A stretch of DNA of 64,000 bases from Apteryx mantelli (lineage: Eukaryota; Chordata; Aves; Apterygiformes; Apterygidae). The stretch lies in NCBI RefSeq assembly GCF_036417845.1, contig NC_090020.1, positions 44,252,425 through 44,316,424 on the forward strand. Direction: 5' to 3'. The stretch's first letter is position 1. Each line of letters opens with the position of its first letter. A model generated the notes under the pieces. The model worked only from the letters and a program-made list of their open reading frames with translations. It searched no databases and had not been told where the DNA came from. This document shows, piece by piece, positions 1-12,879 of this stretch. A program made the translations under genes and the position numbers.

Positions 1-1194
1 AAAATAGAAACGGCAACTGTTACTCAGTCGTAAGCAAACCAGAGCTAACCTGAAGGGGTTTTTTCTTCCCAGGTTGGATTCACTGAGGCACATTTACCTG
101 GTAAAGTTTATGTGGTGCTATGTGAAACTGAGCCCTCGCACGCTTTGAGCTATTCTGCCCAAACCTTCCCCGTGGCCACAGGGCAGCAAGGAGCCTGGCT
201 AAGGAGCCCTGCTTGAGAGGCAGAACACAGCTGTTGGGGCTATCTGAACACAGAATTTGTTCAAATTATATTGCCCAAGTATTTTTGGGTGACAGCAGGA
301 GATAAATTCACATACATTCCTGACTATAATTGCATGGGTTACTCTGGAACATGAGGCTGTTCGAAACTTTGGGGACTCTGGGCTACATTCACTAGAGGGA
401 CACTGGCTTGGCTTTGTGTCACTTCACTCTTTGGCACTGTGCCATTTAAGCATATGGCTGGTCAGATCGTCAGTAGAGGTGGAGTGGAAAAAAGCTTTTC
501 CCTTTCCATATTAGTACCAAATTTTTAAAAACTTAGAGCTTGGAGATCCACCCATGTTCAAACCTGTCTTCTCCCAGTTTATGGCAGAAGATTGAAACAA
601 ATACTCAGTCTGCAGCTGCAGAGCTATGGATAGAGTGCTGTGGAGTGCAATACCTTTCCTGTGCTTGTTTGGATTGAAAAAAGACTGAAGGTCATTCAAA
701 GTCAATGACTGTATGATATAGCTTACCTCTTCACCTTTGGTAACAATAGATCACATCTATTTTATATGTGGAAATCAACACAGATCTAGTACTTTCTCTA
801 TTCATACATTTTCTAATAAACATTTTAAATATCTATGACATTTTTACAGCGTGTTAATCCTTGCTTTCATTTTAGATTCCTGATTTGTTTTATTGAGCGG
901 TTAAAATTAACAAATGTTGGATCAGCAGAAGCAGTTACTTGGTGCATATGTTCTCTAGGGCTTCTAGCAACATTTGTTAAGCTTGTTTTAAAAAAAATGC
1001 TCCCCATGGCATCTGAGTGGGCAAAACAAGCATAGTGCTCAGCTGGAGTAAACACAGCCACATGTTGCTGTTTACCACCAGCAGAAGCTTATAGAAAAGT
1101 AGCAGTAACATTGGGTCATAGTGACACAGTTGTTCTCAGTAGGATGTGTGATCCTTCTGTTTTGCTCAGTGTCAGGGTGTGCATTCACTACACT
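1..1194. other. Unique non-coding DNA, no gene recognised
   Basis: This AT-rich stretch has only short open frames that look like chance. A cytosine/thymine-rich run ending in CAG near position 74, followed about 28 bases later by GTAAAG, could mimic a microexon, but it is too short to support. No RNA gene or mobile element is recognisable. Confidence 0.6.
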
Positions 1195-1310
1195 TCAAGA
1201 ACAGTGTGACCCAACTGGGGAGAGGTCAGAGGAGTCCAAAAAAAGATGAGAGATTTGATATGTGAGGAAGACAAGATCAAAATAGAAAGAATTGGGTTGG
1301 TGCAGTCAAG
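1195..1310 (+). mobile_element. Possible CR1 3'-region scrap
   Basis: The order of words here resembles the part of CR1 just after the reverse transcriptase core. There is an AGAGGTCAGAGGAGTCC-like block, then AAAAGATGAGAGATTTGA, then TGTGAGGAAGACAAGATCA, then AGAATTGGG. These parallel the CR1 stretch coding for the conserved RRA-TKMI, SYEERL and LRELG motifs, seen intact at 12.73-12.83 kb in this window. The copy is short and heavily mutated and has no open frame. It lies upstream of the separate CR1 fragment at 2.1 kb and covers a later part of the element, so it is probably an independent insertion. It could also be chance similarity. Confidence 0.4.
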
Positions 1311-1601
1311 AGACATATCAAGTTACTACATTTCATTTTATGGTATCTAACACAGTGGTTCTCTTTGTTGTGACTGCAGATTAAGAACGGTTGGCACATT
1401 TAGATAGGAACCATATCCACAGTAATTTAAGTCTGTCCAAATAGAGAAAAATATCACCATCAAAATCTCTAAAAGGCACTTTTGTCCCTAACAGCAAAAG
1501 CCTTTACATTTTAAAGGTTAATGAGAAGTGAGAAAAACTTTTCTGACATGTTAAACAGAACACAAAATTTTAAAAAATGCAATTATCTTTTATTATTTCA
1601 G

Positions 1602-1668
1602 AAACCAGATCAAAGCAGTTAATGTTACTCAGCAGCTGAAGAGAAGATTTAAAGAGAAAGGATTACAA
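1602..1668 (+). CDS. Candidate internal coding exon, gene unknown
   Basis: A pyrimidine-rich tract ending in TTATTTCAG precedes this 67-base segment, and a consensus donor GTAAGT follows it. One frame is open throughout: the first base completes a codon, then 22 codons follow and the exon ends between codons. The peptide is polar and basic, containing NVTQQLKRRFKEKGLQ, and would suit a helix or coiled coil. The other two frames contain stops. No neighbouring exon that would join it is evident within the window, so flanking introns would have to be large, which is common in vertebrates. I do not recognise the protein. Splice consensus plus 22 open codons can occur by chance in 64 kb, so this is a candidate only. 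Confidence 0.35.
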
Positions 1669-2103
1669 GTAAGTTGTGGACCAAGTTCATCCATGGTAAG
1701 TCTCAAAGGGTTCTCCAAAGCAGTGATCCTGTTTCCAGGAGATCCACTAAACTGGGAAAAGCAAGCCTCATATTAGAAGGCTTAAATTCATTATGCAGGA
1801 GCCAGCACATCTCCTGGAGGCTTGATTGCAACCTGAACAGGGTTGAAAACCCTTGATCTAATCAGTCTGCCAAGGGCACACTCAAAGCTGGGCTAGCCAG
1901 TGGCGCAGATCGCAGGCTTAGCAGTGTCACTTCAAGTGCCTGTAGAGCATGCGCTGTTCAGGTCACGCAGCAAGAACCACCCTGCCTGCTCAGGCATGCG
2001 CTGCTTCCTCACACAGGCTGCGAGAATGGAGCAAATGCAAAGGCTCCTAATAATGCCATCAGTAAAAATTATTGCTGAACAGCTACACACTTACGTTTAA
2101 CTT
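1669..2103. other. Unique DNA between candidate exon and CR1 fragment
   Basis: No gene, RNA or repeat is recognised. The segment at 1880-2040 is somewhat richer in G and C than its surroundings and has several GCATGCGC-like words, but nothing diagnostic. Confidence 0.5.
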
Positions 2104-3125
2104 TGTCCAAAACAAATTGTGTCAAACCAACTTACCCTTCCTTGTCTCAGCAGGTAGAGCTGGATATGCTATATCGTGACTTCAGGTAGGCTTTTTACGT
2201 AGTCCTGCAAAGCAAACTGAGAAAGGAAACTGTGGTCAAGATGAACTTACTGAAAAGGGTGATCAGAGGTGAAAAGTGAACTCGGAGTAGTTGACTAGTG
2301 GCTCACTGTCAAACAGGGAGGACGTAGCACACATGGCCCTGCAAAAAGCTGTCCTGAGTGCAATTACTCTATACTGCCATTAGTCATACAAGAGTAGGAA
2401 GCACACTGTCAATGAATCTGCGGACAGCTCAAAGTTTGCAGGGTTTGAAGCACTGTGCAGAAAAGGATTAGGATTCAAAATTATCTTGACAAATTGGAGG
2501 AATGATTTGAAATCAGTAATATTAAATTCAGTACAGTGGAAAGTACTACATATGTGGAGGAACAATCACACGCACATACGTGGAATATCGAGGAAGGAAT
2601 CTGGGATGGGGTAAGAGCAGATGACAAACCAAAGATGAAACAAGGTAACACCATGACAAAAAAAAAAAAAAAAAGCAAAACTTATTCTGCAATATTGTAT
2701 GCAGGACACACCAAATGATCATTCTGCTTTATTTGGTGCTGCCAAGCATTAGCTGGAATATTTTGTCTTGTTTTGGACGCACACTTAGAGATTGTTTAGA
2801 GACAGTTCGGAGAAGAGCAATGAAAGCTGCAAGAAGCAATGGAATTAGTTACTCTACAAAGAACGTGGAGAGTGAGCATCAAAGCAGTCTGCAAATAGAT
2901 AAAGTGTTCCAGAGAAGAGGAGGCTCTCCATGTCCAGTGCATGATATGACTAGGAACAATATTTATTCACAAGTTTAAGACAGATTTTAGAAGAAACTTC
3001 CTAATTGTAAAGACAGTTAAAAACCACCAGTAATAGGCATTCCTCAAAGGCAGCTGTTCCAGTTCTGAGGAACTGTTTGTTAAATATCTTTGGGTGAGAT
3101 GATCCAAGTTTACTTGTTCTTTTCT
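2104..3125 (+). mobile_element. Decayed ancient CR1 fragment (RT to 3' part)
   Basis: This is a heavily mutated LINE copy of the CR1 group. Reading on the plus strand, blocks appear in the order expected of the element. Near 2120 is GTCAAACCAACTTA. Near 2170 is the remnant of the YLDFSKAFD box (GCTATATCGTGACTTCAG). Near 2300 is GGTTCACTGTCAAACTGGGAGGACG-like DNA. Near 2430 is the region after the FADD box. Near 2465-2555 is a well-preserved GGATTAGGATTCAAAA...GACAAATTGGA...GAAATCA block. Near 2755-2840 is the tyrosine/tryptophan region. Near 2980-3060 is the AGAAGAAACTTCCTAA...TGTTCCAGTTCTGAGG tail region. Many stops and frameshifts make it non-functional. Its vocabulary matches old CR1/L3-like families shared across reptiles and birds better than the young copy at 11.4 kb. 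Ends are approximate. Confidence 0.78.
2657..2674. repeat. Poly-A run inside CR1 fragment
   Basis: A run of adenines interrupts the decayed CR1 sequence. It is an internal homopolymer rather than an element tail, because CR1 sequence continues beyond it. Confidence 0.85.
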
Positions 3126-6100
3126 CAGAGCAAATGAATATATATTCTGACTACCCAAATTTCCTTTAGTTAACATTTCTGGTAACAAGCAAAAGCAAAC
3201 ACACAACAGCCTATAAAACTGCAGAAATAATAAGTACATCTAAATTATTTTACAAAACTCAGTTCATGCAAAAGGGTTTTATTATAAAAAATACATTCAG
3301 TCATTATTTATATAAATCTGTTAATACTTTTTAATTTCCTTCAACATTGTAAGCATGTTGCTATGGATGATTATCTAAGCAAGTGGCAATTAAAGAAAAA
3401 TGTAAAGAGGCAAGTTTATTCTACTGTCTTTGAACAAAACATCTTGGGACAGGAAAAGCCTCCCAATATCCTTTTCAATTCCATCAGTTCAGGACTGTGA
3501 AGAGATAAGAGCATTTAGGCACATGCTTAACCGTAGAAGCAGAACAGAGCTTGCCAAAAAGCAGGAGTTCCAGGCAATAGGGAATTTTCAACATTTCCCA
3601 TGAACTAGAAACTTCAAGAAAAAATTGTTTCAGAAATGCTGAAATAGGGAGCCATTTTGTTTCAGGAACACCCCGACCCTGCTGCTGCTGAGATAAATAG
3701 TCGTATAAATTTCCTTGAATGCAGCAGAGCTCCTTGCATTTCGATCTTCAGCCTGGTGTGCCAAGTTTCCCTGAGTCATATGCCCTAGATCCAGCATCAA
3801 CAATTTTGAGCGCCGAATTTCAGCTCTGCAGCAGAGCGCCTAGAAGCCCTGAGCTCTCAGAATTGCCAGTCTCCCTGCAGGAATGCTAGGAACCAAACTG
3901 TGGCAGAGATTAAACTCTTGGAGTCTCAGATCCTTGTTTAATGTAAAAAGCCAGGAAAGCTTGGCTTGGCTGGCTGTCCCAAAGCCGCATTTCCTGCTTC
4001 TTCAGCTCCAAAGTACAGCTACAAGATGGATTATCACAGGGCTTGGAAGTGAAGGAAAAACTGCCAGGAATTTAGGCAGATTCATTCAGAAACCCATTTA
4101 GGATTTTAAGAAAATTTGCTCAACAACGAATGTTTCAAAAGAAACATTTTGTGCATAAAATAATCTGCATTTTCTGATCAGCTGAATTACAGAGTACTGC
4201 AGGTATGCAAGAACATATGGAGAGAAATAAATCTGATTGTGAAATGAGTACCTGTCATATGCTGTACCTTTCCATTTCAATTATAAATAAAAATAAAGCA
4301 AACCTCTAGCACAACCCAAGTTAAAGGGCAGCAGCAGAACCAATTTTAAAAGTAATTGGTTTTCAAATTAAACCGGCACAATCAGTGTATGGATTTTTCT
4401 CCCCCAAGTGGAAGATACAAAGTTTGAAAAGATTCTGTCAAAATATAGCTGTGCACCAAGCAGAAACCCACATGATCTATATATTTTCATTTTGACAGTC
4501 TATTAATGGGAAGAAATGGTACAGGTCAAAATTTTTATATGCTGGCCAGCAGTTACCATAAAGTCAGCTATGAATGTTTCACAAGTAAGCTCTAGCTATA
4601 CGCTATTTTCTTTTAAATTAACTTCACTATGAAATTAAGTTTGGGAAGATTTATACCAGCTTCCAAGTTTTGCAGGAATTAGTTATCTGAGTTTTAGGCT
4701 GTACACTGGAAATCGGTATTGGAACCTTTTAAGAGCCACATCTCATTTCTCAGACACAATAGATAGTAAATATAAGGCAGGATCTTGAAACCTATATTTA
4801 CTTTATGCCTGTGCCCTTTTCTAGCTTCCCTCAGGCAATAGTAGGATTTTTGCCTACATAAGGAGTTTGGGAATTTGTCCAAACCCAGGACAGCTGAGGA
4901 GATATGAGAAAGAGTAGAAATTAAATTAAATTAAATGGGGAATTAGCAATAAAGGAAGGAGAAAAGGCATTTGAAGGGAAAAGCTGGAATGACCAAGGAA
5001 AGAACAAACATTTGTATACCTGATGAGAATTTTTCTAACCTGGTAATCTTGACATACATCAAAAAGAGATATTTTTCTTGTGAGGCCACATGGGAAGGAA
5101 TGGAAGAATTTCATTTTCTCACTCCTCTCTCTTTCTAGAAACTCTCCCTACACAACCATCCCAAGTGAATTGCCACAACCCTCCCTAACCTATGTCTGTG
5201 AATTGCTACAGAAAAGGGGAAGAGAGAGGTTAAAAAAGCTAGGGGGGATAGCAGGTAAAATAATAAGTGACAGTGAGGCAAAGAGCATACTTTGACGAGA
5301 GTATAAGGATGTGACTTGTGGCATACATGTGAGAGAATGAAGACTGAGGGCTATAAACACTGTGTGGGACAGTATCTCTCCAGGGCTGAATGGAGGGGGA
5401 GCTGTAGGTGGGAGCTTTCACCTCTCTCAGCTGCAGAGGTCAGCAGTCCGTGCCAGGGACATCCCCTACCACAGTAGAAAGGCAGAGAAAATTTGGGAGA
5501 AGTTGTCTCAGGACCTGGGAAGCAGCAAGAGGTGGCAGAGAGTTTTAAGACTGAAATTTATTCCAGTTTGTGTCTATGTGACTGTCATGCTTCTCTCTTT
5601 CTGCAATAACTGCTGAGGCTACAGCGAGTCAAGACCTGGGACTGGAACCAGTTGTGCTTGCTCAGTTTTGTACTTCGGAAGAACATGCGATACTTACCCC
5701 AGTGTGCACTCACTGCAAGCTCCCCTTTTCCCTGTGTTGTCCATAGGTTTTCTGCCAGTCTTTGTAATGCAAGATAAATATTACAGCTCACTGCAGTTTT
5801 AGAGACCAAGTGGCTGGATTGTGAATATATTTTTTCCCTCAACAGTATGGATGCACTGCAAGGGTAACACCGTGATCAATATAAATATTTCCTTTAAAAA
5901 CAAGTGTCCTGGCCAACACTAACAGGCTTGTGGCACTGTCAAAGCCCCAGCTAGATGGAGGTATCACCCACATAAACATGCCTTACCCATCCACAGGAGG
6001 GCCTCACCATGGTCTGAATATGTTGGAGAAAACATGCATTTCACTATCCAGGACTGAGTCTAAGCAGATTTGGAAAGTTTAGCTATGGAGGAGGTGGATT

Positions 6101-9100
6101 AGAAAACACACACATGTACATTAGAAGAAAAAATATATATATTAAGCCTCTGGAAAGAAAAGGAAAAGAAGAAAAGCTGCCAAAAAGCGTACAAGATGAC
6201 CAGGTCAGTCAGGCCTTGGTCATTTTTTGCACTCTGACTTTACTTCAGCACTTCGGCTCTGGGTTCACTAATCTCCATTACACACTGTCTGCAGCTTTCA
6301 TTTTCACTACTCTTCACATGTCATAAATAGCTTTTCTCCCTGTCCTTAGCCACAGCAACAGTATCTCCCCTCACCTCTGCTGTCATCACACACTGACACA
6401 CTTAGATTGTCAGGCCACGGCCTTCTCAGAGAGCATTTCTCTCAATGCATTTATTTTGCATTTGCTTTGGGAAATGACAGTGCTCATGTTCACAGTTAGC
6501 CAGCTGTGACCACTTTTCCCCCATGCTTCTCTCCAGATTTCTCCAGTTTGTACTCACCACAGAGACAAAGAATTTGGAATTCTTTGGATTCATTCATTCA
6601 TTCATTTGGATTTGGCTCTGGTACCTGCAGATGCAGTGCTTGGTTTGAGTTGGCTTTTTTCAGACTTTATTAGGATCACGTGAAACAAGAACTTCAAATT
6701 TTCTTTGATTTTTAAAGAAGTTTCTCACTCACTCTGTCTTTCTGTCAATTTTATTTTTCTTCTTTACTTGGTTAGGATATAAAACATGTCTTAGCATAGT
6801 AGTGTTAGAACAGCCACAAGGAGTCATTATGTTCTTGCCAGGAAAAGCATCTTTGTACTGACATCTGTGTTCAGAAAGTGAACCTGACAGGAGCATCAGC
6901 CCTAGTACTGATTTCCGAATGCCCAGCACCTTGCCAGTGATTTACTTCACTGCCAGACCAATACAAAACGCTTCAAGATGAGCATTTTAGTCATCTTTGT
7001 ATTCCATTTGCACTCATGTCAGCCATTATACACATTTGACACTGAAGGAGAGACTTGTCTGTTTTATGGGAAGTTTTCAATGTGACCAAATTATCTTTCT
7101 GAAATCTTCATGTTTGTTTATCTACAGCTAACCACCTTGACCCTGTTACTGTTTTAAATTCAATATAGTGGTAGCAAAGTTTGAAATTACATTAAGAAAA
7201 TGTCAATAGTGAAATTAATATTTGTAAATTGAAGTAAGAAAGCATTATAATTCAAAAATTATTAGATTTATGTGCTGTGTTAACCTTGCTGCATTCCAGA
7301 AAAATATAATGAAGCATTTAGATTATTTGCTTATCAGACTTTTTTAAATTTATTTCCAGCACTTTTTCACAAAATCTCTATGCCCACTTAAGTCAAAGGT
7401 ACACACCCCAGCCAGTGTAAATACTGCAGCTTTTCTAGTCCAAATACAAAGAAGCAAGGCTGATAAACACAGGAAAGGTAATTTTAGAGACTACTATTAA
7501 GAGTTTATTTTTTCATAGCACTACATATAAAGTCATGAGAGCTATAGCATGCAAAGACAAACGACTGTCCCTGCACCAAAGAACTAACACTGTAATAAGA
7601 AGGGTTTCTGGTAAAAATTGCTGGGTTCTTTTGAAACTGAATGTTGCAGTCACTTTCCAATACAGTCTTTTTACTTTTCTACAGTCCTAAGCTCAGTAGC
7701 CATTCTCTCCCTAAAAATCGCAGACAGTGTCATTCTGCCTTTCATATAAAATTAATCCTTCATCACTTTGACACTATTAAACTTACCAAAAATATATTTT
7801 GAATCTTACAGGAAAACATTCTTGTTTGAATACAAGAAGAATATTTAGAAGGAAAGGTTTTTCAAGCATCTTTCCCAGAACATGAGCTCTGAGATTGCAA
7901 TAGTATATTTAGTCCTATAAAGTTAGCATATTATCGCAATATCACAGAAGTATCATAAAGAACTATTTAAAAGCTCTCAGGTTCTTAAATAGGAAGAAAG
8001 TTGCTAGGCAAGACTTCCAAAAAAACTGTGTACCAACATCCTTGATTTTGATGGGACAGAAGCCCCAAAATACTTTTGAAAGTTCCCCTAAAGACCTATC
8101 TGCAACTTTAGGCACCAGATATTTCAGAAAACCTCCCCTTATGCTTCATATCACTTTCCATTAAAACAGGAACAAGCCAACTTAGGAAAAAAGATCCAAA
8201 AAGTCTCCAAAGACGACATTATTTTAGGTCTTTTTTTTTTGCCAGACTAACTCCAGTCAAGTTTATAAGTCGCTATTTTCCTTAAATAATATGTCAGAGG
8301 TTACATCCCTGCAGACTTTAGGATTTGATTTTCTTCTCAGTTATAACAGTATAAATCACAAATAACTCCACTGACCTCATTGAAATTCTAAGAGTAAAAG
8401 AATGCAGAACTGGACTGTTGGTGTCTACTCAAAACTGCCTTTATCTGTTAGTTGCTATGTGTATAAAAGAGACCAAAGTTGTGCATAAGGATAGAAGCAG
8501 AACAAACAGAAGAACTGAACAAGTGCAGAAGCATTCGAGGTGACACACAGTCATGACTCATTTTGCAAATAATTTCCACTGAATGAGAGGGAAAATTTGG
8601 ACAAAGAAAATAATTTTCTTAAGCTTAAATATCAAAATATTGAAGGAATAAAGCAGGTTATCAGTTAACCAGAAGACAAATAAATGTAATAAATTCTGAC
8701 AAAACTGACAACATTGCTGACTTAAATTTAAAGAACATGGTATACTCAAGGCAAAATTGAAGAAATCTAGCTACTGTTAAGTTAATATTACTAGCATATA
8801 GTAGCTGCTGTAACTCAAAGATTTCCTATCCAAGTGGTATAAAAGAGAGAGATCTAGTTGTCTGAGATGCCGTGAGATGGCCTAAAGAGACTCCCTTTCG
8901 CAGGGGAACTTTAAGCAGACATATATCTGATACATTCTTCTTCTATGCCAGTAACTCACCACTTTCCAACTATAAAGAAGCAGGAGGCTTCCTAGGGATA
9001 TTTTAAAGCATGATATTAGGAACACCAAGTAAAAACAGGTGTAGCCACACTTTTAAAGGGACTCTATGCCAGTAGTATAAGTCAGGTGCATTACTGCATA

Positions 9101-9179
9101 AATTTATTTTGCACCAGTGTTGGGGTTCCTTTACTTAAAGAGCTACAAGTGGCTGTAGCCATCCTTCTCTGTTACAAGT
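3126..9179. other. Long AT-rich non-coding stretch
   Basis: No gene, RNA gene or confident mobile element was recognised. Open frames here are under 100 codons, lack recognisable motifs and overlap on opposite strands, as expected by chance. Small simple repeats occur: an AAATT run at about 4918-4936 and four ATTC units near 6589-6605. A segment near 8345-8400 recalls short sequences common in sauropsid non-coding DNA but is too degraded to assign. Confidence 0.6.
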
Positions 9180-9500
9180 CAAGACCTAACTGCTCTTTAC
9201 TCACCTCCTACTTTTGTGCAGTAGATTTTCTGGACAATCAGTTCCAATCAAGGTTTCCTTTTTCCTTATCTTATTTTGTATTCTTTCAAAGTATGCCCTT
9301 CTTAAAATCCAATATCTGTGTGCTACTTGCCTTTGAGTATGCCATTACCAACATATCAAATCTGATTGCATTGTGATCATTCACCCTTGAATGTCCACAC
9401 AGTTCTATCTTCTCATATTTTTCTTCTGTTTCCTTAGATCAAAACAGAGTCTATTCTGCTTGGACATTGAACAAACTGAAACATGCTCTTGTCTTGTGCT
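9180..9500 (-). mobile_element. Possible CR1 fragment, linker between EN and RT
   Basis: On the plus strand the text runs from a CTTAAAATCCAATATCTGTG block through TTGCATTGTGATCATTCACCC to a block on an opened GATCAAAACAGAGT. This parallels the reverse complement of the CR1 ORF2 segment between endonuclease and reverse transcriptase. In better copies that segment reads roughly 'ACCAATGTCTGTGTGCTACTGGCC', 'CATTGTGGTCACT' and 'CAGGTCCAAGAGAGC'. Similarity is patchy and no frame is open. It may extend to about 9.7 kb. An alternative is unrelated unique DNA. Confidence 0.42.
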
Positions 9501-9700
9501 TTCAGAGACGTGGTTTATGTCTTACTTTTTTACTGTTAACTGAAAAATTCTATGACTAGCTTTTAGGTCCTGTTATCTACATGAATATCTCCTGCTTCTG
9601 TGTTCTTATAATTAGTTCCCTCTCTGCAGCTAGTAATCAAGGCAGAGGTGATAGCAGCTATCCTAAGAGGTAAACAAAGATTATTAGCTCTGAAAAAAAG

Positions 9701-11420
9701 AAATTCTTGGTATTTGCATAACAGTCAGATAAAGCTGAAAGTCCTAGGTGAACTGAGAGTACTGCATGGTATGGAGATGTTGTACCTTGACAGTACACAT
9801 AACTAGAGATGAATGGCAGGCTTATGTTTCCTCTTAAGTATATCTCTTCTCACTCACTCTTAAAGGTAAGATCCACAAAGTGCAACAAAACAATTTCTAT
9901 CAGCCCAAAGCCAAGGAGTGAGATGTTCTTGAAGAAGATAAGGAAGCAGTGCCATCTATAGATTGTATACCACCTACAGATTGCATAACAAACAAAAAAA
10001 CCCACAAATGTTTTATATAGGGCAGTTCCAATATTTTAGCAACATGTGGCTCAGCTCAAAATGTCTATGGCTGCAATATGTTTTCAATTAGTCTTTATCT
10101 GGAAGCATTATAGATACACAACAAAAGATTAAATTGGTACAAGAATGAATAGACTAGCTTTTCCCCTGGTCATTAACTACAAAACTTCCCCTTAATGTCT
10201 TATCTAAGTAAGGCAGAAATTGTTACAACTGTTTACTCCTAGGCTGCATTTTAATTATGAATTAGATATTCTTCCCTTCTCACCATCCTATTTTGCTTAC
10301 TCCCAAACTGTATTTCTGATCTGTATCTTCTTCAACTAAGATTTTGTGTGGCTGCAAGGAAAATTATGCATCCGCAGACCAGTTCCTGAACCATAGGTAC
10401 CACCACCTTACTCAGGAAGGAGGAAAGAAAATATAGAGTCCTCTGTGCAGAGGTACCAGGATGCGGAGGGTTGAGCCTACACTATACAGTGAGTGTGCTG
10501 AAATGCAGATTGGCCTGTCCTCACCGCTTTCTGAAAACAACAAACTCACCACCATTTCTGAAAACAAAAACCAAGGACAGGTCAATATGCCATTTTGGTA
10601 AGTCATCTAACATTCAGTACCAGTCTCTGTGTGATACCTACTTAGTATTAGGGAGATTTCACTTAACTGGCGAGGAGCACGAGAGCTAAGTAGAGGGGAA
10701 GAAAGGGCTTGATTCCACCCAGGCACCTCACAGGCCTACTTATACATGTTATATAAAAAGGCTTTGAAGGAGAACCATAAATAGAATCCTGAAGCACTGA
10801 AAACCAGGAATTTATTTTCTTGATATGTGTCTTAGCCACTAGACTATGGTGTCATTCATGCTTCTATGCTTGGTTTCAACTAGCGGGAGGGAGGGAGAGG
10901 AGTAGAGGGGGCATCCCCCGTCAGCCTGCCCTATTGCCTTGGAAAGCAGAAGCCTTGAGTTTGGTCCCTCTTGACTCCTGGTAGCCTAGAACCCATCTCC
11001 TCCCTGGAGGAGTGTTCTAAATATTAGGGTTTTATTAAACATACAACAATTAGAGTATTATTAATCAGGATAGTATAAAAAGTTTGAGCATCACTGTCAT
11101 TAATATTGTAAAAGAAAACTGAAGTACCCATTTCTGGGAAGGGTCCAAACATCTCAGTATGTGTGGCAAACTAGATACATATATACTGGCCTGGACCACA
11201 GTGGGACTTGAGTGGGAGATATTTGATTTTCAAGCATTAATATCTAAAGTATTCCAGAGTCCTCCCTTCAGCATCCTAGGTCCTTTGAAACCCTAATATA
11301 ACAGACACATCTATAAATACAATGGTATCTGTGATAGGACTGTTCTTTTACACACCAGATTAAATAGTAAAATCACTGAAAAAAGCATCTCCTACCTTCC
11401 TGCCACCATCATTGCTTCAG
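9701..11420. other. Non-coding DNA upstream of the CR1
   Basis: No gene recognised. A purine-rich, then C-rich, patch sits at 10.88-10.97 kb. No direct repeat matching the sequence after the CR1 3' end at 13.2 kb is visible, which fits the usual lack of target-site duplications at CR1 insertions. Confidence 0.55.
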
Positions 11421-11445
11421 TAGCAAGAGGAAGACTAGGGAAAAT

Positions 11446-12879
11446 GTGGGCCCTTTGCTGAATGGGGTGGGTGCCCTGGTGACGAAGGATGCAGAGAAGG
11501 CAGAGTTACTGAATGCCTTCTTTGCTTCAGTCTTTACTGCTCAGGCCAGCCCTCAGGAACCCCAGACCCTGGAGGCAAGAGAGAAAGTCTGGAGAAAGGA
11601 AGACTTTCCCTTGGTGGAGGAGGAGTGGGTTAGAGATCACTTAAGCAAACTTGTCACCCACAAATCCATGGGCCCCAATGGGATGCACCCGCGAGTGCTG
11701 AGGGAGCTGGCGGACGTTATTGCTGAGCCACTCTCCATCATCTTTGAAAGGTCATGGAGAACAGGAGAGGTGCCTGAAGACTGGAAGAAAGCCAGTGTCA
11801 CCCCAGTCTTCAAAAAGGGCAGGAAGGAGGACCCAGGGAACTACAGGCCAGTGAGCCTCACCTGCATCCCTGGAAAGGTGATGGAGCAGCTCATCCTGGA
11901 GGCCATCTCCAAGCATGTGGAGGACAAGAAGGTGCTCAGGAGTAGTCAGCATGGCTTCACCAAGGGGAAATCATGCCTAACCAATCTGATAGCCTTCTCT
12001 GATGGAATGACTGGCTGGGTAGATGAGGGGAGAGCGGTGGATGCTGTCTACCTTGACTTCAGCAAGGCTTTTGACACCGTCTCCCATGACATCCTCATAG
12101 ACAAGCTCAGGAAGTGTGAGCTAGATGAGTGGACAGTGAGGTGGATTGAGAACTGGCTGAATGGCAGAGCTCAGAGGGTTGTGATCAGCAGCGCAGAGTC
12201 TAGTTGGAGGCCTGTAGCTAGCGGTGTCCCCCAGGGGTCAGTACTGGGTCCAGTCTTGTTCAACTTCTTCATCAATGACCTGGATGAAGGGACAGAGTGC
12301 ACCCTCAGCAAGTTTGCTGACGATACAAAACTGGGAGGAGTGGCAGATACGCCAGAGGGCTGTGCTGCCATTCAGAGAGACGTGGAGAGGCTGGAGAGGT
12401 GGGCAGAGAGGAACCTCCTGAAGTTCAACAAAGGCAAGTGCAGGGTCCTGCACCTGGGGAGGAATAACCCCATGCAGCAGTACAGGTTGGGCGTTGACCT
12501 GCTGGAAAGCAACTCTGCGGAGAAGGACCTGGGAGTGCTGGTGGACACCAAGTTAAGCATGAGGCAGCAATGTGCCCTTGTGGCCAAGAAGGCCAATGGT
12601 ATGCTGGGGTGCATCAGGAAGAGCACTGCCAGCAGGTCGAGGGAGGTGATTCTCCCCCTCTACTCAGCCCTGGTGAGGCCACGTCTGGAGTACTGCATCC
12701 AGTTCTGGGCTCCCCAGTACAAGAGGGATGTGGCACTACTGGAGCAAGTCCAGCGAAGGGCTACAAAGATGATTAGGGGACTGGAGCATCTCTCTTATGA
12801 GGAAAGGCTGAGAGAGCTGGGCCTGTTTAGCCTGGAGAAGAGAAGGCTGAGAGGAGATCTTATTAACATGTACAAGTAA
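11446..12879 (+). pseudogene. CR1 ORF2 reverse transcriptase, partial
   Basis: This 477-codon open frame encodes the CR1 reverse transcriptase, which in an intact element copies CR1 RNA into DNA at a nicked target. Numbered from position 11446, visible landmarks are [15 protein letters not shown] at residues 111-125, the SKAFDT box with the first catalytic aspartate at 210, [10 protein letters not shown] at 260-269, and the FADD box at 290-293 with its two catalytic aspartates. The first codon listed is GTG and is not a real start: the homologous frame stays open upstream to about 11421, and the copy is truncated there. The N-terminal endonuclease is absent. The frame ends at a TAA at 12877-12879, where related copies have a tyrosine codon (YKYLKG), so a single-base nonsense change has cut it. 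Catalytic residues are present, but the copy cannot be autonomous without the endonuclease and ORF1. Confidence 0.95.

Noticed and set aside
5709-5764. Minus-strand segment between TGGCAG and GGG|GTAAGT
   Set aside because: Short (about 55 bases) with a weak acceptor. One frame is open but chance is likely.
12171-12626. Minus-strand and alternative-frame open frames inside the CR1
   Set aside because: Shadows of the CR1 reverse transcriptase frame; no independent evidence.
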